A stretch of 64,000 nt of DNA from Brevundimonas sp. (GCF_027484365.1 NZ_JAIXTC010000003.1:1-64000), one strand, 5' to 3'. Shown: positions 47,836 to 57,889, counted from the stretch's first letter. The notes: generated by a model not told the origin, from the letters alone. A program made the numbers and translations.

Positions 47836-48447
47836 ATGACCCTGTTCCGCAATCTGATCCTGGCCGTGACCGCCCTGACCCTGGCCGCCTGCGGCGGGTC
47901 GAAGGCCGTCGTCGACGGCGACATGGCCCTGGGCGCGCCCGAAGGCGCCAAGGTGACCGTGGTCGAATACGCCTCGCCGACCTGCCCCCACTGCGCCCTG
48001 TGGCAGGCGAACACCTGGCCCGCGTTCAAGGCCGCCTATGTCGACACCAACAAGGTCCGCTACGTCTTCCGCGAACTGCCGACGCCGCCGGCCGAGGTCG
48101 CGGCGGCCGGCTTCCTGCTGGCCCGCTGCGCCGGACCGGACAAGTATTTCGACGTGATCCACGCCATCATGGAAAGCCAGACGGAATGGCGCACGGGGAC
48201 CAACCCGCGCGACAGCCTGATCCGGATCGCCGGCGGCGTGGGCATCGACGAGACTGAATTCACCGCCTGCGTCACCAATCCGGAAGCCATCGCCGCGCTC
48301 GAGGCCCGGGTGAAGGCCGCGACGGACGCGGGCGTGATCAACACCCCGACCTTCTTCGTCAACGGCAAACAGGTCTCCTCGCCCGGTGGCGAGGGGGCGG
48401 TCATGGCCGACCTGGGTCCCGCCATCGAAGCTGAGCTGGCCAAATGA
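47836..48447 (+). CDS. DsbA-family thiol oxidoreductase, lipoprotein 2
   Basis: 203 aa, clearly a paralogue of the first copy (shared DGDMALGAPEGAKVTVVEYA type segment and LLARCAGPDKYFDVIHAIM). The lipobox LAAC puts the lipid on Cys19. The active site is CPHC (50-53), like E. coli DsbA, and the cis-proline motif is NTPTFFVNG. The differing dipeptides of the three copies (GH, PH, NH) suggest different redox potentials. It overlaps the third copy by 4 bp (ATGA), so all three are probably one operon. Confidence 0.88.
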   Translation: MTLFRNLILAVTALTLAACGGSKAVVDGDMALGAPEGAKVTVVEYASPTCPHCALWQANTWPAFKAAYVDTNKVRYVFRELPTPPAEVAAAGFLLARCAGPDKYFDVIHAIMESQTEWRTGTNPRDSLIRIAGGVGIDETEFTACVTNPEAIAALEARVKAATDAGVINTPTFFVNGKQVSSPGGEGAVMADLGPAIEAELAK

Positions 48448-49052
48448 TCCGTTCGCTGTTCCTGATCCTCGCCCTGGTCGCGGCGCCGCTGTCGGCCTCG
48501 GCCCAGACCGCCGCCGGCCTGCCCGCCGTGAGCGCGACCGACCGGGTTCTGGGTCGCGCCGACGCGCCGGTGACGGTGATCGAATACGCCTCTTTCGTCT
48601 GCAATCATTGCGCCCACTGGCACACGACCGTCTATCCGGCCTTCAAGGCCCGCTTCATCGACACCGGTCAGGTCCGGCTGGTGTACCGCAATCTGCCGAC
48701 CAATCCGGCCCAGGTCGCGGCCCGCGCCGCCGGCATCGCCCGGTGCGCGGTTCCGGCCCGGTTCTTCGACGTGGCCTCGTCCTTCATGACGGGACAGCAG
48801 GCGCTCTTCGACGGCGCGCCCGTGGCGACCTGGTACGCCAACGGCGTGGCGGCCAGCGGCCGGACCCAGGCCCAGATCGACGCCTGTCTGGCCGATCCGG
48901 CGACGCTGAACGGCATCCGCGCCGAGATCGCCGGCGCCACGGCCGCCGGTGTCCAGGGCACGCCCAGCTTCTTCGTCAACGGCCGAGCCGTGTCGGACAG
49001 CTCGCTGGAAGGCCTGTCCGCCGCGATCCGGCCCCTCCTGCCCCGCCACTGA
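48444..49052 (+). CDS. DsbA-family thiol oxidoreductase, periplasmic copy 3
   Basis: 202 aa. A signal peptide ([20 protein letters not shown]) without a lipobox predicts a soluble periplasmic protein, unlike copies 1 and 2. The active site is CNHC (53-56); the cis-proline motif is GTPSFFVNG. The helical insert is shorter and more diverged but keeps [13 protein letters not shown]. Start and the stop codon of copy 2 overlap by 4 bp; smc begins 7 bp after its stop, so smc may be expressed from the same message. Confidence 0.88.
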   Translation: MIRSLFLILALVAAPLSASAQTAAGLPAVSATDRVLGRADAPVTVIEYASFVCNHCAHWHTTVYPAFKARFIDTGQVRLVYRNLPTNPAQVAARAAGIARCAVPARFFDVASSFMTGQQALFDGAPVATWYANGVAASGRTQAQIDACLADPATLNGIRAEIAGATAAGVQGTPSFFVNGRAVSDSSLEGLSAAIRPLLPRH

Positions 49053-49059
49053 CGAAGGC

Positions 49060-52000
49060 ATGCAGTTCCAGCGCCTCCGGCTCGTCGGCTTCAAGTCGTT
49101 CGTCGATCCGGCGGAGGTGCAGATCGAGCCCGGCCTGACGGGCGTCGTCGGGCCGAACGGCTGCGGCAAGTCGAACGTGCTGGAATCCATGCGCTGGGTC
49201 ATGGGCGCGAACTCGGCCAAGGCCATGCGCGGCACGGGCATGGACGACGTGATCTTCGCCGGGGCCTCGAACCGGCCGCCGCGCAACCATGCCGAAGTCC
49301 AGCTGACCATCGACAACGCCCAGCGCCGGGCGCCCCAGCCCTTCACCGACAGCGCCATCATCGAGGTGTCGCGCCGGATCGACCGCGGTCAGGGATCGAC
49401 CTATCGGATCAACGGCAAGGAGGTGCGGGCGCGGGACGTCCAGCTTCTGTTCGCCGACGCCTCGACAGGTGCCAACTCCCCGGCCCTGGTCCGTCAGGGA
49501 CAGATCTCGGAGCTGATCGCCGCCAAGCCGCAGAACCGCAGGCGCATTCTGGAAGAGGCCGGCGGCGTGGCGGGCCTGCACACGCGACGGCACGAGGCGG
49601 AGCTGAGGCTGAAGGCGGCCGAGGCCAACCTGGAGCGGCTCGACGACATCGGGCGCGAGCTGGAGACGGCCCTGAGCCGGCTGAAGCGCGAGGCGCGGCA
49701 GGCGGAGAAGTACAAGAAGATCTCGGCCGAGATCCGGGCCCTGCAGTCGGCCCTGCTGTTCGTGCGCTGGAACGATGCGCGGCTGGCGGCGGAGGCGGCG
49801 GCGGCGGAGCTGAGCGCGGCGGACCGGGCGGTGGCGGAGGCGACGGCGGCGGCGGCGAAGGCCCAGACGGCGGCCCTGTCGGCCCAGGAGGGTCTCAAGC
49901 CGGCGCGGGAGGAAGACGCGGTGGCGGCGGCCCTGCTGCACCGGGCCTCGCTGGAACGCGACCGGCTCGACATGGCCGAACAGTCGGCGCGGGCCGAGGT
50001 CGACCGGCTGACGGCCGAGGCGCAGCGGATCGCCAACGACACCGAACGCGAAATCGCCATGTCGGGCGACGCCGAGACGGAGCTGGCGCGGCTGGGGGCC
50101 GAACTCGAGGTTCTGACCGCCGAGATCGCGGCGGCGCCCGAGCGCGGACCGGAGCTGGAGCGGGCCTTGGAGGCGGCCGAGGACGGCCGTCGCGCGGCCG
50201 ACGCCGAGGTCGAACGGCTGGCCGGCTCGCTGGCGGCGGTCGAGGCGCGGGCCAATGCGGAGACGGCGCGCAAGCGCGACGCCGAGGCGCGGGTGGCTCG
50301 GGCGGTCGCGGCCCTGGACGGAGCCAGGCGGGAGCGCGCCGCCCTGGGGCCTTTGGAGACCCCGGAACTGGCCGCCGCACGCGGGGCGCTTGAGACGGCG
50401 ACCGACGCCCTGACCGAGGCTCGGGCGGGGGTGGAGACCGCCGAGGCCGACCGGGCCGAACGCGCACGGGCCGAGCAGGAGGCGCGGACGACGGCGCGGG
50501 CGGCCGAGGACCGGCTGGGTCGGCTGCAGACCGAGGCGCGGGGGCTGGCCTCCCTGCTGGTCTCCGGGCGGCGGGATCATCCGCCGGCGCTGGATCAGGT
50601 CGGGGCCGACAAGGGATACGAGGCCGCTCTGGCGGCGGCACTCGGCGACGATCTGGACGCGGCGCTGGATGCCAGGGCGGCCGCCTACTGGGGCGGGGCG
50701 GACGTGCCCTCCCCGCTGTGGCCGGCCGGGGTCGAACCGCTGGCGGATCATGTGACGGCACCGGCGGCCCTGGCGGCGCGTCTGGCCCTGTGCGGGGTGG
50801 CCGCCAAGGCCGAGGCGGCGGGGCTGGCGAAGGCGTTGCCGACCGGTGCGCGACTGGTGACGCGCGAGGGCGACCTCTACCGCTGGGACGGGTTCGTCAG
50901 CCGGGCCGATGCGCCGAGGCCGGCGGCAGTGCGTCTGGCCCAGCGCACGCGGCTGGCGGAGCTGGAAGCGGACATCGACGCGGGCAAGCCGGCGCTGGAA
51001 GCCGCGCAGGGGACCCTGAAGGCGGCGACCGAGGCGTTCCGGGCCTCCGAAGAGACGGTGAAGGCGGCGCGGCTGCGGCCCTTCGCAGCGGACAAGGCCG
51101 TGACCACAGCGCGGGACGCGGTGCAGCGTCTGGCCAACGAACAGGCGCGGCGCGAGGCGCGGGCGACGGCTCTGGACGAGACCCTGGAGCGGCTGACGGT
51201 CGAGCACGAGGCGGCGGAAGCGGCCCTGGCGGAGGCCCTGACCACCGATGCGCCGTCCGAGACCCTCGATGGGCTGAAGGCCGAGCTGGCCTCGGCGCGG
51301 ACGACGGCGGATGCGGCGCGTGGCGCTGCGGCGGGCGCACGGGCGGACCGGGACGCGGAGGCGCGCGAGCGGGCCGGGCGCGATCAGAGGCTGAACGCCC
51401 TGACCCGCGAGCGCGACAGCTGGATGACCCGGGCGAAGGACTCTGCGGCCCGCATCACGGCCCTCGAGGGCGAGGCCGGGAAGACGGCGGCCCTGCTGCT
51501 GCAGGCGGAACGGGCGCCGGAGGCGCTGGCCGCGCAGCGTTCGAAGCTGATGGACATGCTGACCTCGGCCGAGACGCGGCGGAAGTCGGCGGCGGACGCG
51601 GTGGCTGTGGCCGAGGCCGAGGCCGGCGAAGCGGACCGGGCCAGCCGGGCCGCCGATGCGGCGGCGGCGAGCGCGCGTGAGGCCCGGGCCGGGCTGGCGG
51701 CGCGGTCGGAGGCGGCGGTCGAACGGCTGCTGGACGCGCACAACAACGTCCGCGAGACGGCCCAGATGTCGCCCGAGGAACTGGGCCAGAAACTGGTCGA
51801 CGACGCCATCGCCCGCCCGCCGGACGCAGCCGGGGCCGAGAACCTGCTGTACGGGCTGGAGCGGGAGCGCGAGCAACTGGGCGCCGTCAATCTGCGCGCC
51901 GAGGACGAGGCCGAGGAATACGGCGAGCGGCTGCAGACCATGCGGCTGGAGCGCTCCGACCTGACCACCGCCATCGCCAGGCTGCGTGACGGCATCGACG

Positions 52001-52497
52001 AGCTGAACGCCGAGGGGCGGGAACGTCTGGTGGCGGCGTTCGACGTCATCAACGACAATTTCAAGAGCCTGTTCGAAGCCCTGTTCGGCGGCGGCCAGGC
52101 CGAGCTGAAACTGGTCGAGTCCGACGATCCGCTGGAGGCCGGGCTGGAGATCTTCGCCTGCCCGCCCGGCAAGCGACTGTCGGTCATGAGCCTGATGTCG
52201 GGCGGCGAACAGGCCCTGACGGCAGCGGCGCTGATCTTTGCGGTCTTCCTGGCCAATCCCGCGCCGGTCTGCGTGCTGGACGAGGTGGACGCGCCGCTGG
52301 ACGACGCCAATGTGGACCGCTTCTGCCGGATGCTGAACGAGATGCGGAACCGCACCGACACCCGCTTCATCGTCATCACCCACAACCCGGTGACCATGAG
52401 CCGGATGGACCGGCTGTACGGGGTGACCATGCCCGAGCGCGGCGTGTCGCAGCTGGTCAGCGTGGACCTGAGCCAGGCCGAGAAACTGGTCGCGTGA
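49060..52497 (+). CDS. smc: Chromosome segregation protein SMC
   Basis: 1145 aa from ATG 49060 ([20 protein letters not shown]). SMC dimers with ScpA/ScpB compact and align chromosome arms from parS sites. Walker [10 protein letters not shown] is at about 31, a long coiled coil (about 170-485) leads to the hinge (about 490-625), a second coiled coil follows, and the C-terminal head has the signature [16 protein letters not shown] (about 1045) and Walker [14 protein letters not shown]. The coils are very Ala/Arg/Glu-rich. It follows the third DsbA-like gene by 7 bp and overlaps the next gene by 4 bp. Confidence 0.97.
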   Translation: MQFQRLRLVGFKSFVDPAEVQIEPGLTGVVGPNGCGKSNVLESMRWVMGANSAKAMRGTGMDDVIFAGASNRPPRNHAEVQLTIDNAQRRAPQPFTDSAIIEVSRRIDRGQGSTYRINGKEVRARDVQLLFADASTGANSPALVRQGQISELIAAKPQNRRRILEEAGGVAGLHTRRHEAELRLKAAEANLERLDDIGRELETALSRLKREARQAEKYKKISAEIRALQSALLFVRWNDARLAAEAAAAELSAADRAVAEATAAAAKAQTAALSAQEGLKPAREEDAVAAALLHRASLERDRLDMAEQSARAEVDRLTAEAQRIANDTEREIAMSGDAETELARLGAELEVLTAEIAAAPERGPELERALEAAEDGRRAADAEVERLAGSLAAVEARANAETARKRDAEARVARAVAALDGARRERAALGPLETPELAAARGALETATDALTEARAGVETAEADRAERARAEQEARTTARAAEDRLGRLQTEARGLASLLVSGRRDHPPALDQVGADKGYEAALAAALGDDLDAALDARAAAYWGGADVPSPLWPAGVEPLADHVTAPAALAARLALCGVAAKAEAAGLAKALPTGARLVTREGDLYRWDGFVSRADAPRPAAVRLAQRTRLAELEADIDAGKPALEAAQGTLKAATEAFRASEETVKAARLRPFAADKAVTTARDAVQRLANEQARREARATALDETLERLTVEHEAAEAALAEALTTDAPSETLDGLKAELASARTTADAARGAAAGARADRDAEARERAGRDQRLNALTRERDSWMTRAKDSAARITALEGEAGKTAALLLQAERAPEALAAQRSKLMDMLTSAETRRKSAADAVAVAEAEAGEADRASRAADAAAASAREARAGLAARSEAAVERLLDAHNNVRETAQMSPEELGQKLVDDAIARPPDAAGAENLLYGLEREREQLGAVNLRAEDEAEEYGERLQTMRLERSDLTTAIARLRDGIDELNAEGRERLVAAFDVINDNFKSLFEALFGGGQAELKLVESDDPLEAGLEIFACPPGKRLSVMSLMSGGEQALTAAALIFAVFLANPAPVCVLDEVDAPLDDANVDRFCRMLNEMRNRTDTRFIVITHNPVTMSRMDRLYGVTMPERGVSQLVSVDLSQAEKLVA

Positions 52498-52913
52498 TCC
52501 AGGCGGACCTGCCGCCTCCGGAAGCGCATGCCCTGGTCCTGACCGGCGTCGGGCGGTTCGTGGTGTTCGCGGATGCGGCGACGATCCGGCGCGAGCCCGA
52601 CGGGGTGCGGATGCGGTCGCTGCAGGTGGTGGAGGAGGACTTCACGGTCGGGACGACGCGCTATCTGGGCGGCTGGTCGTGGTGGCGGTTCGACTGTGAG
52701 GCGCGAACGGCGGATCGGCTGGATTTCGCCTCGGTGGCCGTCGGCGGAGCCGAGGGACCGGGCACGCCGGAGCGGCAGCCGGCCTATCCTGCGGCGCCGG
52801 GCGGGGATGCAGCAGAGCTGCTGGCGGTGGCGTGCGGGATGGTGGAGCCGGACGTGGTGGCGACGACGGTGGATGAGGCGGTCAGGGTCGGCCGGGCGGC
52901 GATGGCTGACTAG
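52494..52913 (+). CDS. Unknown 139-residue protein coupled to smc
   Basis: Starts in the smc stop codon (4-bp overlap). It has no signal peptide or membrane helix. The N-terminal half looks like a small beta domain ([32 protein letters not shown]) resembling periplasmic surface-adhesin-E-like domains without a signal, followed by an Ala/Pro-rich stretch and a helical end. The final 32 bp overlap the 3' end of the convergent mscS gene. Its coupling to smc suggests expression; I do not recognise a family. Confidence 0.6.
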   Translation: MIQADLPPPEAHALVLTGVGRFVVFADAATIRREPDGVRMRSLQVVEEDFTVGTTRYLGGWSWWRFDCEARTADRLDFASVAVGGAEGPGTPERQPAYPAAPGGDAAELLAVACGMVEPDVVATTVDEAVRVGRAAMAD

Positions 52914-54066
52914 CGCCTGCGTCATGGGCCAGCCGGTCGATCGGCAGGGCCTCGGGGCATTCATCCCGCATGAAGGCCAGCATCTTCTCGCGGATTTCAC
53001 AGCGCAGGTCGAAGGCGACGGGGGCCGAGCGGGCGCTGGCGAGGCAGCGGACCTGGGCGACGCGGTCGGTGATGTCGGTGACCTGGAGGTTGACCACGTC
53101 CCCGTCCCACAGCGGCGAGGCCTTGCAGATCCGCTCGAGCTCGGCCCTGAGCCGGTCCATCGGGGCGGCATAGTCGACGTAGAGCATGGCCGTGCCGATC
53201 AGGCGGGAGGTCTCGCGCGTCCAGTTCTGGAACGGCGTTTCGATGAAATAGCTGAGCGGCAGGATCATGCGCCGCCAGTCCCACAGCTTGACCACCACAT
53301 AGGTCGAGGTGATCTCCTCGATCACGCCACACTCCCCTTCGACCACGACGGCGTCGTCGATGCGGATGGGCTGGGCCGTCGCGATCTGGATGCCGGCGAA
53401 CAGGTTCTTCAGCACGGGCTGGAGCGCCAGACCGGCGATGATGCCGACGACCCCGGCCGAGGCGAGCAGGGAGACGCCCCATTGGCGGACGGCGCCGATG
53501 GTCATCAGGGCCATGGCGACACTGACGATCCCGATCATGATGACGGCCGCCCGCTGGAGGATGCGAGTCTGGGTGATGTGCTTGCGGGCGACGAGGTTGT
53601 CCTCGGCCGCCATGTTGAACTTCCGCAGATGGACGACGGCCCACATGTCGATCGCGCCCGACACGATCCAGCCGAGAACGAGGATGGTCAGGAACAGCAG
53701 GACGGCCCGGATGGCCTGGGACGGCTCGGGATCCAGCGGCGAGACAGTGATCGAGAAGCCGATGGCGATCAGGAGGATCAGGACGCGCAGCTTCTCGCGC
53801 GCCCGCTCGACCACGCCGCGCCAGAACAGGTCGCGGTTCTTCACCACGCGGCGCAGGATCGAGAAGACCAGGGCGTGGACCAGCCAGCCGGCGGCCACGA
53901 AGACCGCGACGACGATGGCCACGACCAGCCATTCGGGCAGCCAGTAGAACTGGCGCCAGAGCATCAGGATCTGGTGGGTCAGGGTGGTGATTTCGGGGGG
54001 CATCGACGCAAACAGCGTGTCAGCCGCGTCTTCCGTTCCCACCGGCGGCAGAGCCGCGCCGGTCAT
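52882..54066 (-). CDS. Small-conductance mechanosensitive channel (MscS family)
   Basis: 394 aa. Several N-terminal membrane helices (from about 45: WLVVAIVVAVFVAAGWLVHA, then VLILLIAIGFSITVSPL, AVLLFLTILVLGWIVSGAID) precede the pore helix and MscS core LLASAGVVGIIAGLALQPVL with IDDAVVVEGECGVIEEIT (about 230-290), then the cytoplasmic cage domain. It opens under membrane tension to release solutes. The start overlaps the murG stop codon by 4 bp, so it is translated with the dcw operon. Confidence 0.93.
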   Translation of the reverse strand: MTGAALPPVGTEDAADTLFASMPPEITTLTHQILMLWRQFYWLPEWLVVAIVVAVFVAAGWLVHALVFSILRRVVKNRDLFWRGVVERAREKLRVLILLIAIGFSITVSPLDPEPSQAIRAVLLFLTILVLGWIVSGAIDMWAVVHLRKFNMAAEDNLVARKHITQTRILQRAAVIMIGIVSVAMALMTIGAVRQWGVSLLASAGVVGIIAGLALQPVLKNLFAGIQIATAQPIRIDDAVVVEGECGVIEEITSTYVVVKLWDWRRMILPLSYFIETPFQNWTRETSRLIGTAMLYVDYAAPMDRLRAELERICKASPLWDGDVVNLQVTDITDRVAQVRCLASARSAPVAFDLRCEIREKMLAFMRDECPEALPIDRLAHDAGASQPSPPGRP

Positions 54067-55145
54067 CCCGCCGTGGCCTCGGCCAGATCGGCGAGGCGCC
54101 GGGCGGCGTCGGGGATGGCGACCGAGCGGGCGGCCGCGCTCATGGCGGTGAGGCGGGCCGGATCGGCGAGGACGCCCGCGACCGCGGCGGCCATGGCGTC
54201 GACGGTGACGTCGTCCTCGAGGATCACCTCGGCGGCGGAGACGTCGGTCAGGAGCTTCGCATTGAGGCGCTGGTGATCGTCGGTGGCGATCTTCAGCGGG
54301 ATCAGGATCGACGGCATGGCGGCGACCGCCAACTCGGCGCAGGTCGAGGCACCGGCGCGGCCGATGACCAGATGGGCGGCGGACAGGCGCGAGGCCATGT
54401 CGCGGAAGAAGGGCGCCACCTCGGCCTCGATGCCGGCGTCGAGATAGATCTGGCGCGAGGTTTCCAGGGTCTCGGGGCGGGACTGCTGCTGGACCTTGAG
54501 GCGGCGTTTGATCGCGTCCGGCAGGGTGGCCAGGGCGCGAGGCGTGGTCTCGGACAGGAGCCGGGCGCCCTGGCTGCCGCCGGTGACCAGGATGCGGATG
54601 GGGCCGTCGCCCGGCGCCGCATAGACGCGGTCGAACAGGGCGCGAATCTCGGCGCGGACCGGGGCACCGACGACCTGGGCGCGGGCCTTCACGGCGGGGC
54701 TGGCGCGTTCGAGGGTCGGGAAGGAGGAGGCGACGGCGCGGACGTGGGGGGCGAGGGCGCGGTTGGTGCGACCCAGGACGGCGTTCTGTTCGTGGATCAG
54801 GGTCGGCCGCTTTTGCAGGATGGCGGCGACCAGGGCGGGGGCTGAGGGATAGCCGCCGAAGCCGACGACGACCTGGGCGTCGAGGCGTTTGAAGGCCTGC
54901 TGCGCCTGACCTACGCCGCGCACGATGGCGATCCCGGCCTTGAGCAGGCCGACCGGGCCGGAGCCCGTGGCGGCGTCGAGGGCCAGCCGTTCCTCGGCCG
55001 GGAAGGCATGGGCGTACTGTTCGCCGCGGTGGTCGGTGGCGAGGACCACGCGCCAGCCGCGCGCGGCCATCTCGCGGGCGAGGGCCTCGGCCGGGAACAT
55101 GTGGCCGCCGGTTCCCCCGGCGGCGACGACGCAGAGTTTGGACAT
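54063..55145 (-). CDS. murG: Lipid II synthase MurG
   Basis: 360 aa GT28 glycosyltransferase adding GlcNAc to lipid I on the inner leaflet. The N-terminal GGTGGHMFPAEALA near residue 10 and the C-terminal UDP-GlcNAc region VIGRAGASTCAELAVAAMPS, IPLKIATDDHQRLNA are conserved. It starts 7 bp after ftsW. The stop overlaps the mscS start. Confidence 0.97.
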   Translation of the reverse strand: MSKLCVVAAGGTGGHMFPAEALAREMAARGWRVVLATDHRGEQYAHAFPAEERLALDAATGSGPVGLLKAGIAIVRGVGQAQQAFKRLDAQVVVGFGGYPSAPALVAAILQKRPTLIHEQNAVLGRTNRALAPHVRAVASSFPTLERASPAVKARAQVVGAPVRAEIRALFDRVYAAPGDGPIRILVTGGSQGARLLSETTPRALATLPDAIKRRLKVQQQSRPETLETSRQIYLDAGIEAEVAPFFRDMASRLSAAHLVIGRAGASTCAELAVAAMPSILIPLKIATDDHQRLNAKLLTDVSAAEVILEDDVTVDAMAAAVAGVLADPARLTAMSAAARSVAIPDAARRLADLAEATAG

Positions 55146-55152
55146 CGAGATC

Positions 55153-56337
55153 CTAGGGCATCAACAGGCGACGGGGCCGCTGCAGGCTGGCCCCGGGTTC
55201 GTAGGCGCCGGGGCGGCGGCGCGTCAACGCCAGGGCGAACCCCATGGTCAGGCCCATGGCCATCATCGAGGAGCCACCGTAGCTGATGAAGGGAAGCGTC
55301 ATCCCCTTGGTCGGGATCAGGTTCAGGTTCACCGCGACATTGATCGAGGCCTGCAGCCCGATCAGCATGAACAGGCCCGCCGCCGCCGTCTGTTCGAACG
55401 GGTCGTTCAGCTTCATCGCCCGGCCCATGCCGCGGAAGACGATGAAGGCGTAGAGGCCGATCACGACGAGGCTGAGGACCAGGCCGAACTCCTCGGCGCC
55501 GACGGAATAGATGAAGTCGGTGTGGAGGTCGGGCACCGAGCGTTTCATGACCCCCTCGCCCACCCCGCGCCCGACCAGACCACCGGCGCGGATGGCCTCC
55601 GAGGCGCGGTCGATCTGGTGGGTGTCCTCGACACCGGGCGAGACGAACTTGGCGACCCGCGCCTGAACGTGCGGGAAGAGCATGTAGATGGCGGTCATGC
55701 CGGCGGCGAACAGGCCCAGAAGCACCGCGACCCAGCGCAGCGGCACCCCGGCCATGAAGAAGACGGCCATGAAGGTGGTGGTGATCAGAAGCGTCTGGCC
55801 GATGTCGGGCTGGATCAGCAGCAGGGCCACGGTCACGACGTAGAAGCCGAAGGCGATGGAGACGCCGGGGACGCCCTGGCCCTTCTGGCCTTCGGCGAAC
55901 ATCCAGGCGGCGAAGACGATCAGGCTGGGCTTGGCGAATTCGGACGGCTGGAGGCTGAAGGGCCCGAGGTTCACCCAGCGGGCCGCCCCCTTCACCGTGT
56001 CGCCGATGAACGGCAGCATGGCCATGACGACGATGGCGCCGAGCAGGCCGAGAACCGCGATGCGGCGCACGCCCCGGGGCGACAACAACGACATGGTCAG
56101 CATCAGGCCGACGCCGGCACTGGCGAAGACGATCATGCGCCAGGAATAGTGGAAGGGATCGGTGATCGACTGGTCGGCGAGGATGGCGGCCGGAGACGAG
56201 GCGAAACTGAGCATGACGCCCAGGCCCATCAGGGCGAGCGCCGCGCCGAGCAGGCCGCGATCCACCGTCCAGAACCACTGGGCGATCGGGCTCTGGTCGT
56301 TGCGCGAGAAGGGGTGGGAGTAGACGGCCTGGGTCAT
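55153..56337 (-). CDS. ftsW: Septal peptidoglycan polymerase FtsW
   Basis: 394 aa SEDS-family glycosyltransferase with about ten membrane helices, working with FtsI at the septum. Conserved segments: FASAGVGLMLTMSL, ARWVNLGPFSLQPSEFAKPS, QPDIGQTLL, and FISYGGSSMMAMGLTMGFAL near the C-terminus. It is 6 bp after murD and 7 bp before murG. Confidence 0.96.
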   Translation of the reverse strand: MTQAVYSHPFSRNDQSPIAQWFWTVDRGLLGAALALMGLGVMLSFASSPAAILADQSITDPFHYSWRMIVFASAGVGLMLTMSLLSPRGVRRIAVLGLLGAIVVMAMLPFIGDTVKGAARWVNLGPFSLQPSEFAKPSLIVFAAWMFAEGQKGQGVPGVSIAFGFYVVTVALLLIQPDIGQTLLITTTFMAVFFMAGVPLRWVAVLLGLFAAGMTAIYMLFPHVQARVAKFVSPGVEDTHQIDRASEAIRAGGLVGRGVGEGVMKRSVPDLHTDFIYSVGAEEFGLVLSLVVIGLYAFIVFRGMGRAMKLNDPFEQTAAAGLFMLIGLQASINVAVNLNLIPTKGMTLPFISYGGSSMMAMGLTMGFALALTRRRPGAYEPGASLQRPRRLLMP

Positions 56338-56343
56338 GGTTTC

Positions 56344-57885
56344 TCAACCCTGAACGAAAGGCGTAGCCCCGAGGTTAAGAACGGCCGCCCGGAACGCTTC
56401 TCCGCGCGCCTCGAAGTCGGGGAACTGGTCGAAGCTGGCGCAGGCGGGGCTGAGCAGGACGACCTGATCGCCGCCGGCTTTCGCGGCGTCTTCGGCGGCG
56501 AGGGCGACGGCCGTGGCCATGTCCTTCGCGATGACGTGGGGCGTGTCGCCGAGGGTGGCGGCGAAATCGGCGGCGGCCTCCCCGATCAGATAGGCTTTGG
56601 CGACACGCGGGAAGAGGTCGGCGAGCTCGACGATGCCGCCGTCCTTGGCGCGGCCGCCGGCGATCCAGAAACTGGTCGGCCACGACATCAGGGCCTGACG
56701 CGCGGCGTCGGCATTGGTGGCCTTGGAGTCGTTGACGAAGCGGACGGCGCCGAGGCGACCGACCGTCTCCATGCGATGGGCGAGGCCGGGGAAGGTCATC
56801 AGGCCCTCGACGGCGGCGGCGTGCGAGACGCCGACAGCGCGGGCGGCGGCGTAGGCGAAGGCGGCATTCTGGGCGTTGTGGCGGCCGGGCAGGGAACGGG
56901 CCGGAGCAAGGTCGGCGATGGCGACTCCGTCGAACCTGAGGATTCGGTCGCTGGCGCTGTATCCTTCTCCCCTCGGGGGAGAAGGTGGGCCCGGAGGGCT
57001 CGGATGAGGGGGGTGGGTCAGCGAACTCGCGGCTGAGAGCTCGGATGCGGACAGAACCCCCTCATCCGTCTCGCTCCGCGAGCCACCTTCTCCCCCGAGG
57101 GGAGAAGGCCGCGTGGTAACGAATTGGGCCACCCATCCGCGCGATTGCAGATCGCGATAGATTTCGAGTCCGGGCTCCTCGTCGATCCCGACGAGTGCGA
57201 GCCTGGGGTCGCCTTGATCGTCGCAGATGCCATCCATCCGCTGGAACATCCGTCTCTTGGCCGCGACATAGCCTTCCATGCCGCCGTGGCGGTCGAGGTG
57301 GTCGGGGCTGATGTTGGTCAGGATGGCGACGTCGGGGGCGAAGGAGGTGGTCAGGTCGAGCTGGTAGCTGGAGACCTCAATGACATAGGCCTGAACCTCG
57401 GTCGGGGCCGGCAGGGCGAGGACGCCGATACCGATATTGCCGCCGACCGCGACCTTCAGCCCCGCCTGTTTCAGGACCCAGCCGATCAGGGCCGTGGTGG
57501 TGGACTTGCCGTTGGTGCCGGTGATGGCGATCACCTTCGGCCGCAGGGAGGCGGGCGTGGCGGCGAGCGCGCGGGCGAACAGTTCGATGTCGCCGATGAC
57601 GGGGACGTTGGCGGCGCGGGCCCTGTCGACGGTCCAGTGAGGCTTCGGGTGGGTCAGGGGGGCGCCGGGCGAAAGGACCAGGGCGGCGAACCCGGACCAG
57701 TCGGCAGCGGTCAGGTCCTCGAGTTCGAACCCTTCGGCCTCGGCCTGCATGCGACCGGAGACGCCGTCGTCCCACAGGACGGGCTCGGCCCCGCCGGCCT
57801 TGAGGGCGCGGGCGGCGGTGATGCCCGACCGGCCGAGGCCGAAGACCGCGACGCGTTGGCCTTCGAAGCCGGGGACCGGGGTCAC
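56344..57885 (-). CDS. murD: UDP-MurNAc-L-Ala-D-Glu ligase, with in-frame REP insertion
   Basis: 513 aa, about 40 residues longer than usual for MurD (around 470 in Caulobacter). It adds D-glutamate to UDP-MurNAc-L-Ala. The P-loop ITGTNGKSTTTALIGW is at about 123, NISPDHLDRHGG at about 195, RSLPGRHNAQNAAFAYAAA after the insertion, and FVNDSKATNADAARQ and LLSPACASFDQF near the end, so all catalytic parts are present. Residues about 260-308 (RPSPLGGEGGSRSETDEG ... PPGPPSPPRGEG) are translation of a REP-like inverted repeat pair and fall in a loop of the ATP-binding domain. The gene is embedded tightly between mraY and ftsW. Confidence 0.95.
   Translation of the reverse strand: MTPVPGFEGQRVAVFGLGRSGITAARALKAGGAEPVLWDDGVSGRMQAEAEGFELEDLTAADWSGFAALVLSPGAPLTHPKPHWTVDRARAANVPVIGDIELFARALAATPASLRPKVIAITGTNGKSTTTALIGWVLKQAGLKVAVGGNIGIGVLALPAPTEVQAYVIEVSSYQLDLTTSFAPDVAILTNISPDHLDRHGGMEGYVAAKRRMFQRMDGICDDQGDPRLALVGIDEEPGLEIYRDLQSRGWVAQFVTTRPSPLGGEGGSRSETDEGVLSASELSAASSLTHPPHPSPPGPPSPPRGEGYSASDRILRFDGVAIADLAPARSLPGRHNAQNAAFAYAAARAVGVSHAAAVEGLMTFPGLAHRMETVGRLGAVRFVNDSKATNADAARQALMSWPTSFWIAGGRAKDGGIVELADLFPRVAKAYLIGEAAADFAATLGDTPHVIAKDMATAVALAAEDAAKAGGDQVVLLSPACASFDQFPDFEARGEAFRAAVLNLGATPFVQG
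56963..57108. repeat. REP-like inverted pair inside murD
   Basis: Unit 1 (56963-57012): CCTTCTCCCCTCGGGGGAGA followed by AGGTGGGC and GGATGAGGGG. Unit 2 (57056-57108): CCCCCTCATCCG, stem, CCACCTTCTCCC and CCGAGGGGAGAAGG. The outer arms of the two units are inverted relative to each other, like the intergenic pair at 9799-9981. The reading frame of murD passes through without a stop. Confidence 0.9.
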
Positions 57886-57889
57886 GGGT

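Noticed and set aside
48976..52383. A 1135-codon open frame opposite smc
   Set aside because: Arg/Gln/Gly-rich antisense translation with no domain; smc on the plus strand has all head, hinge and signature motifs.
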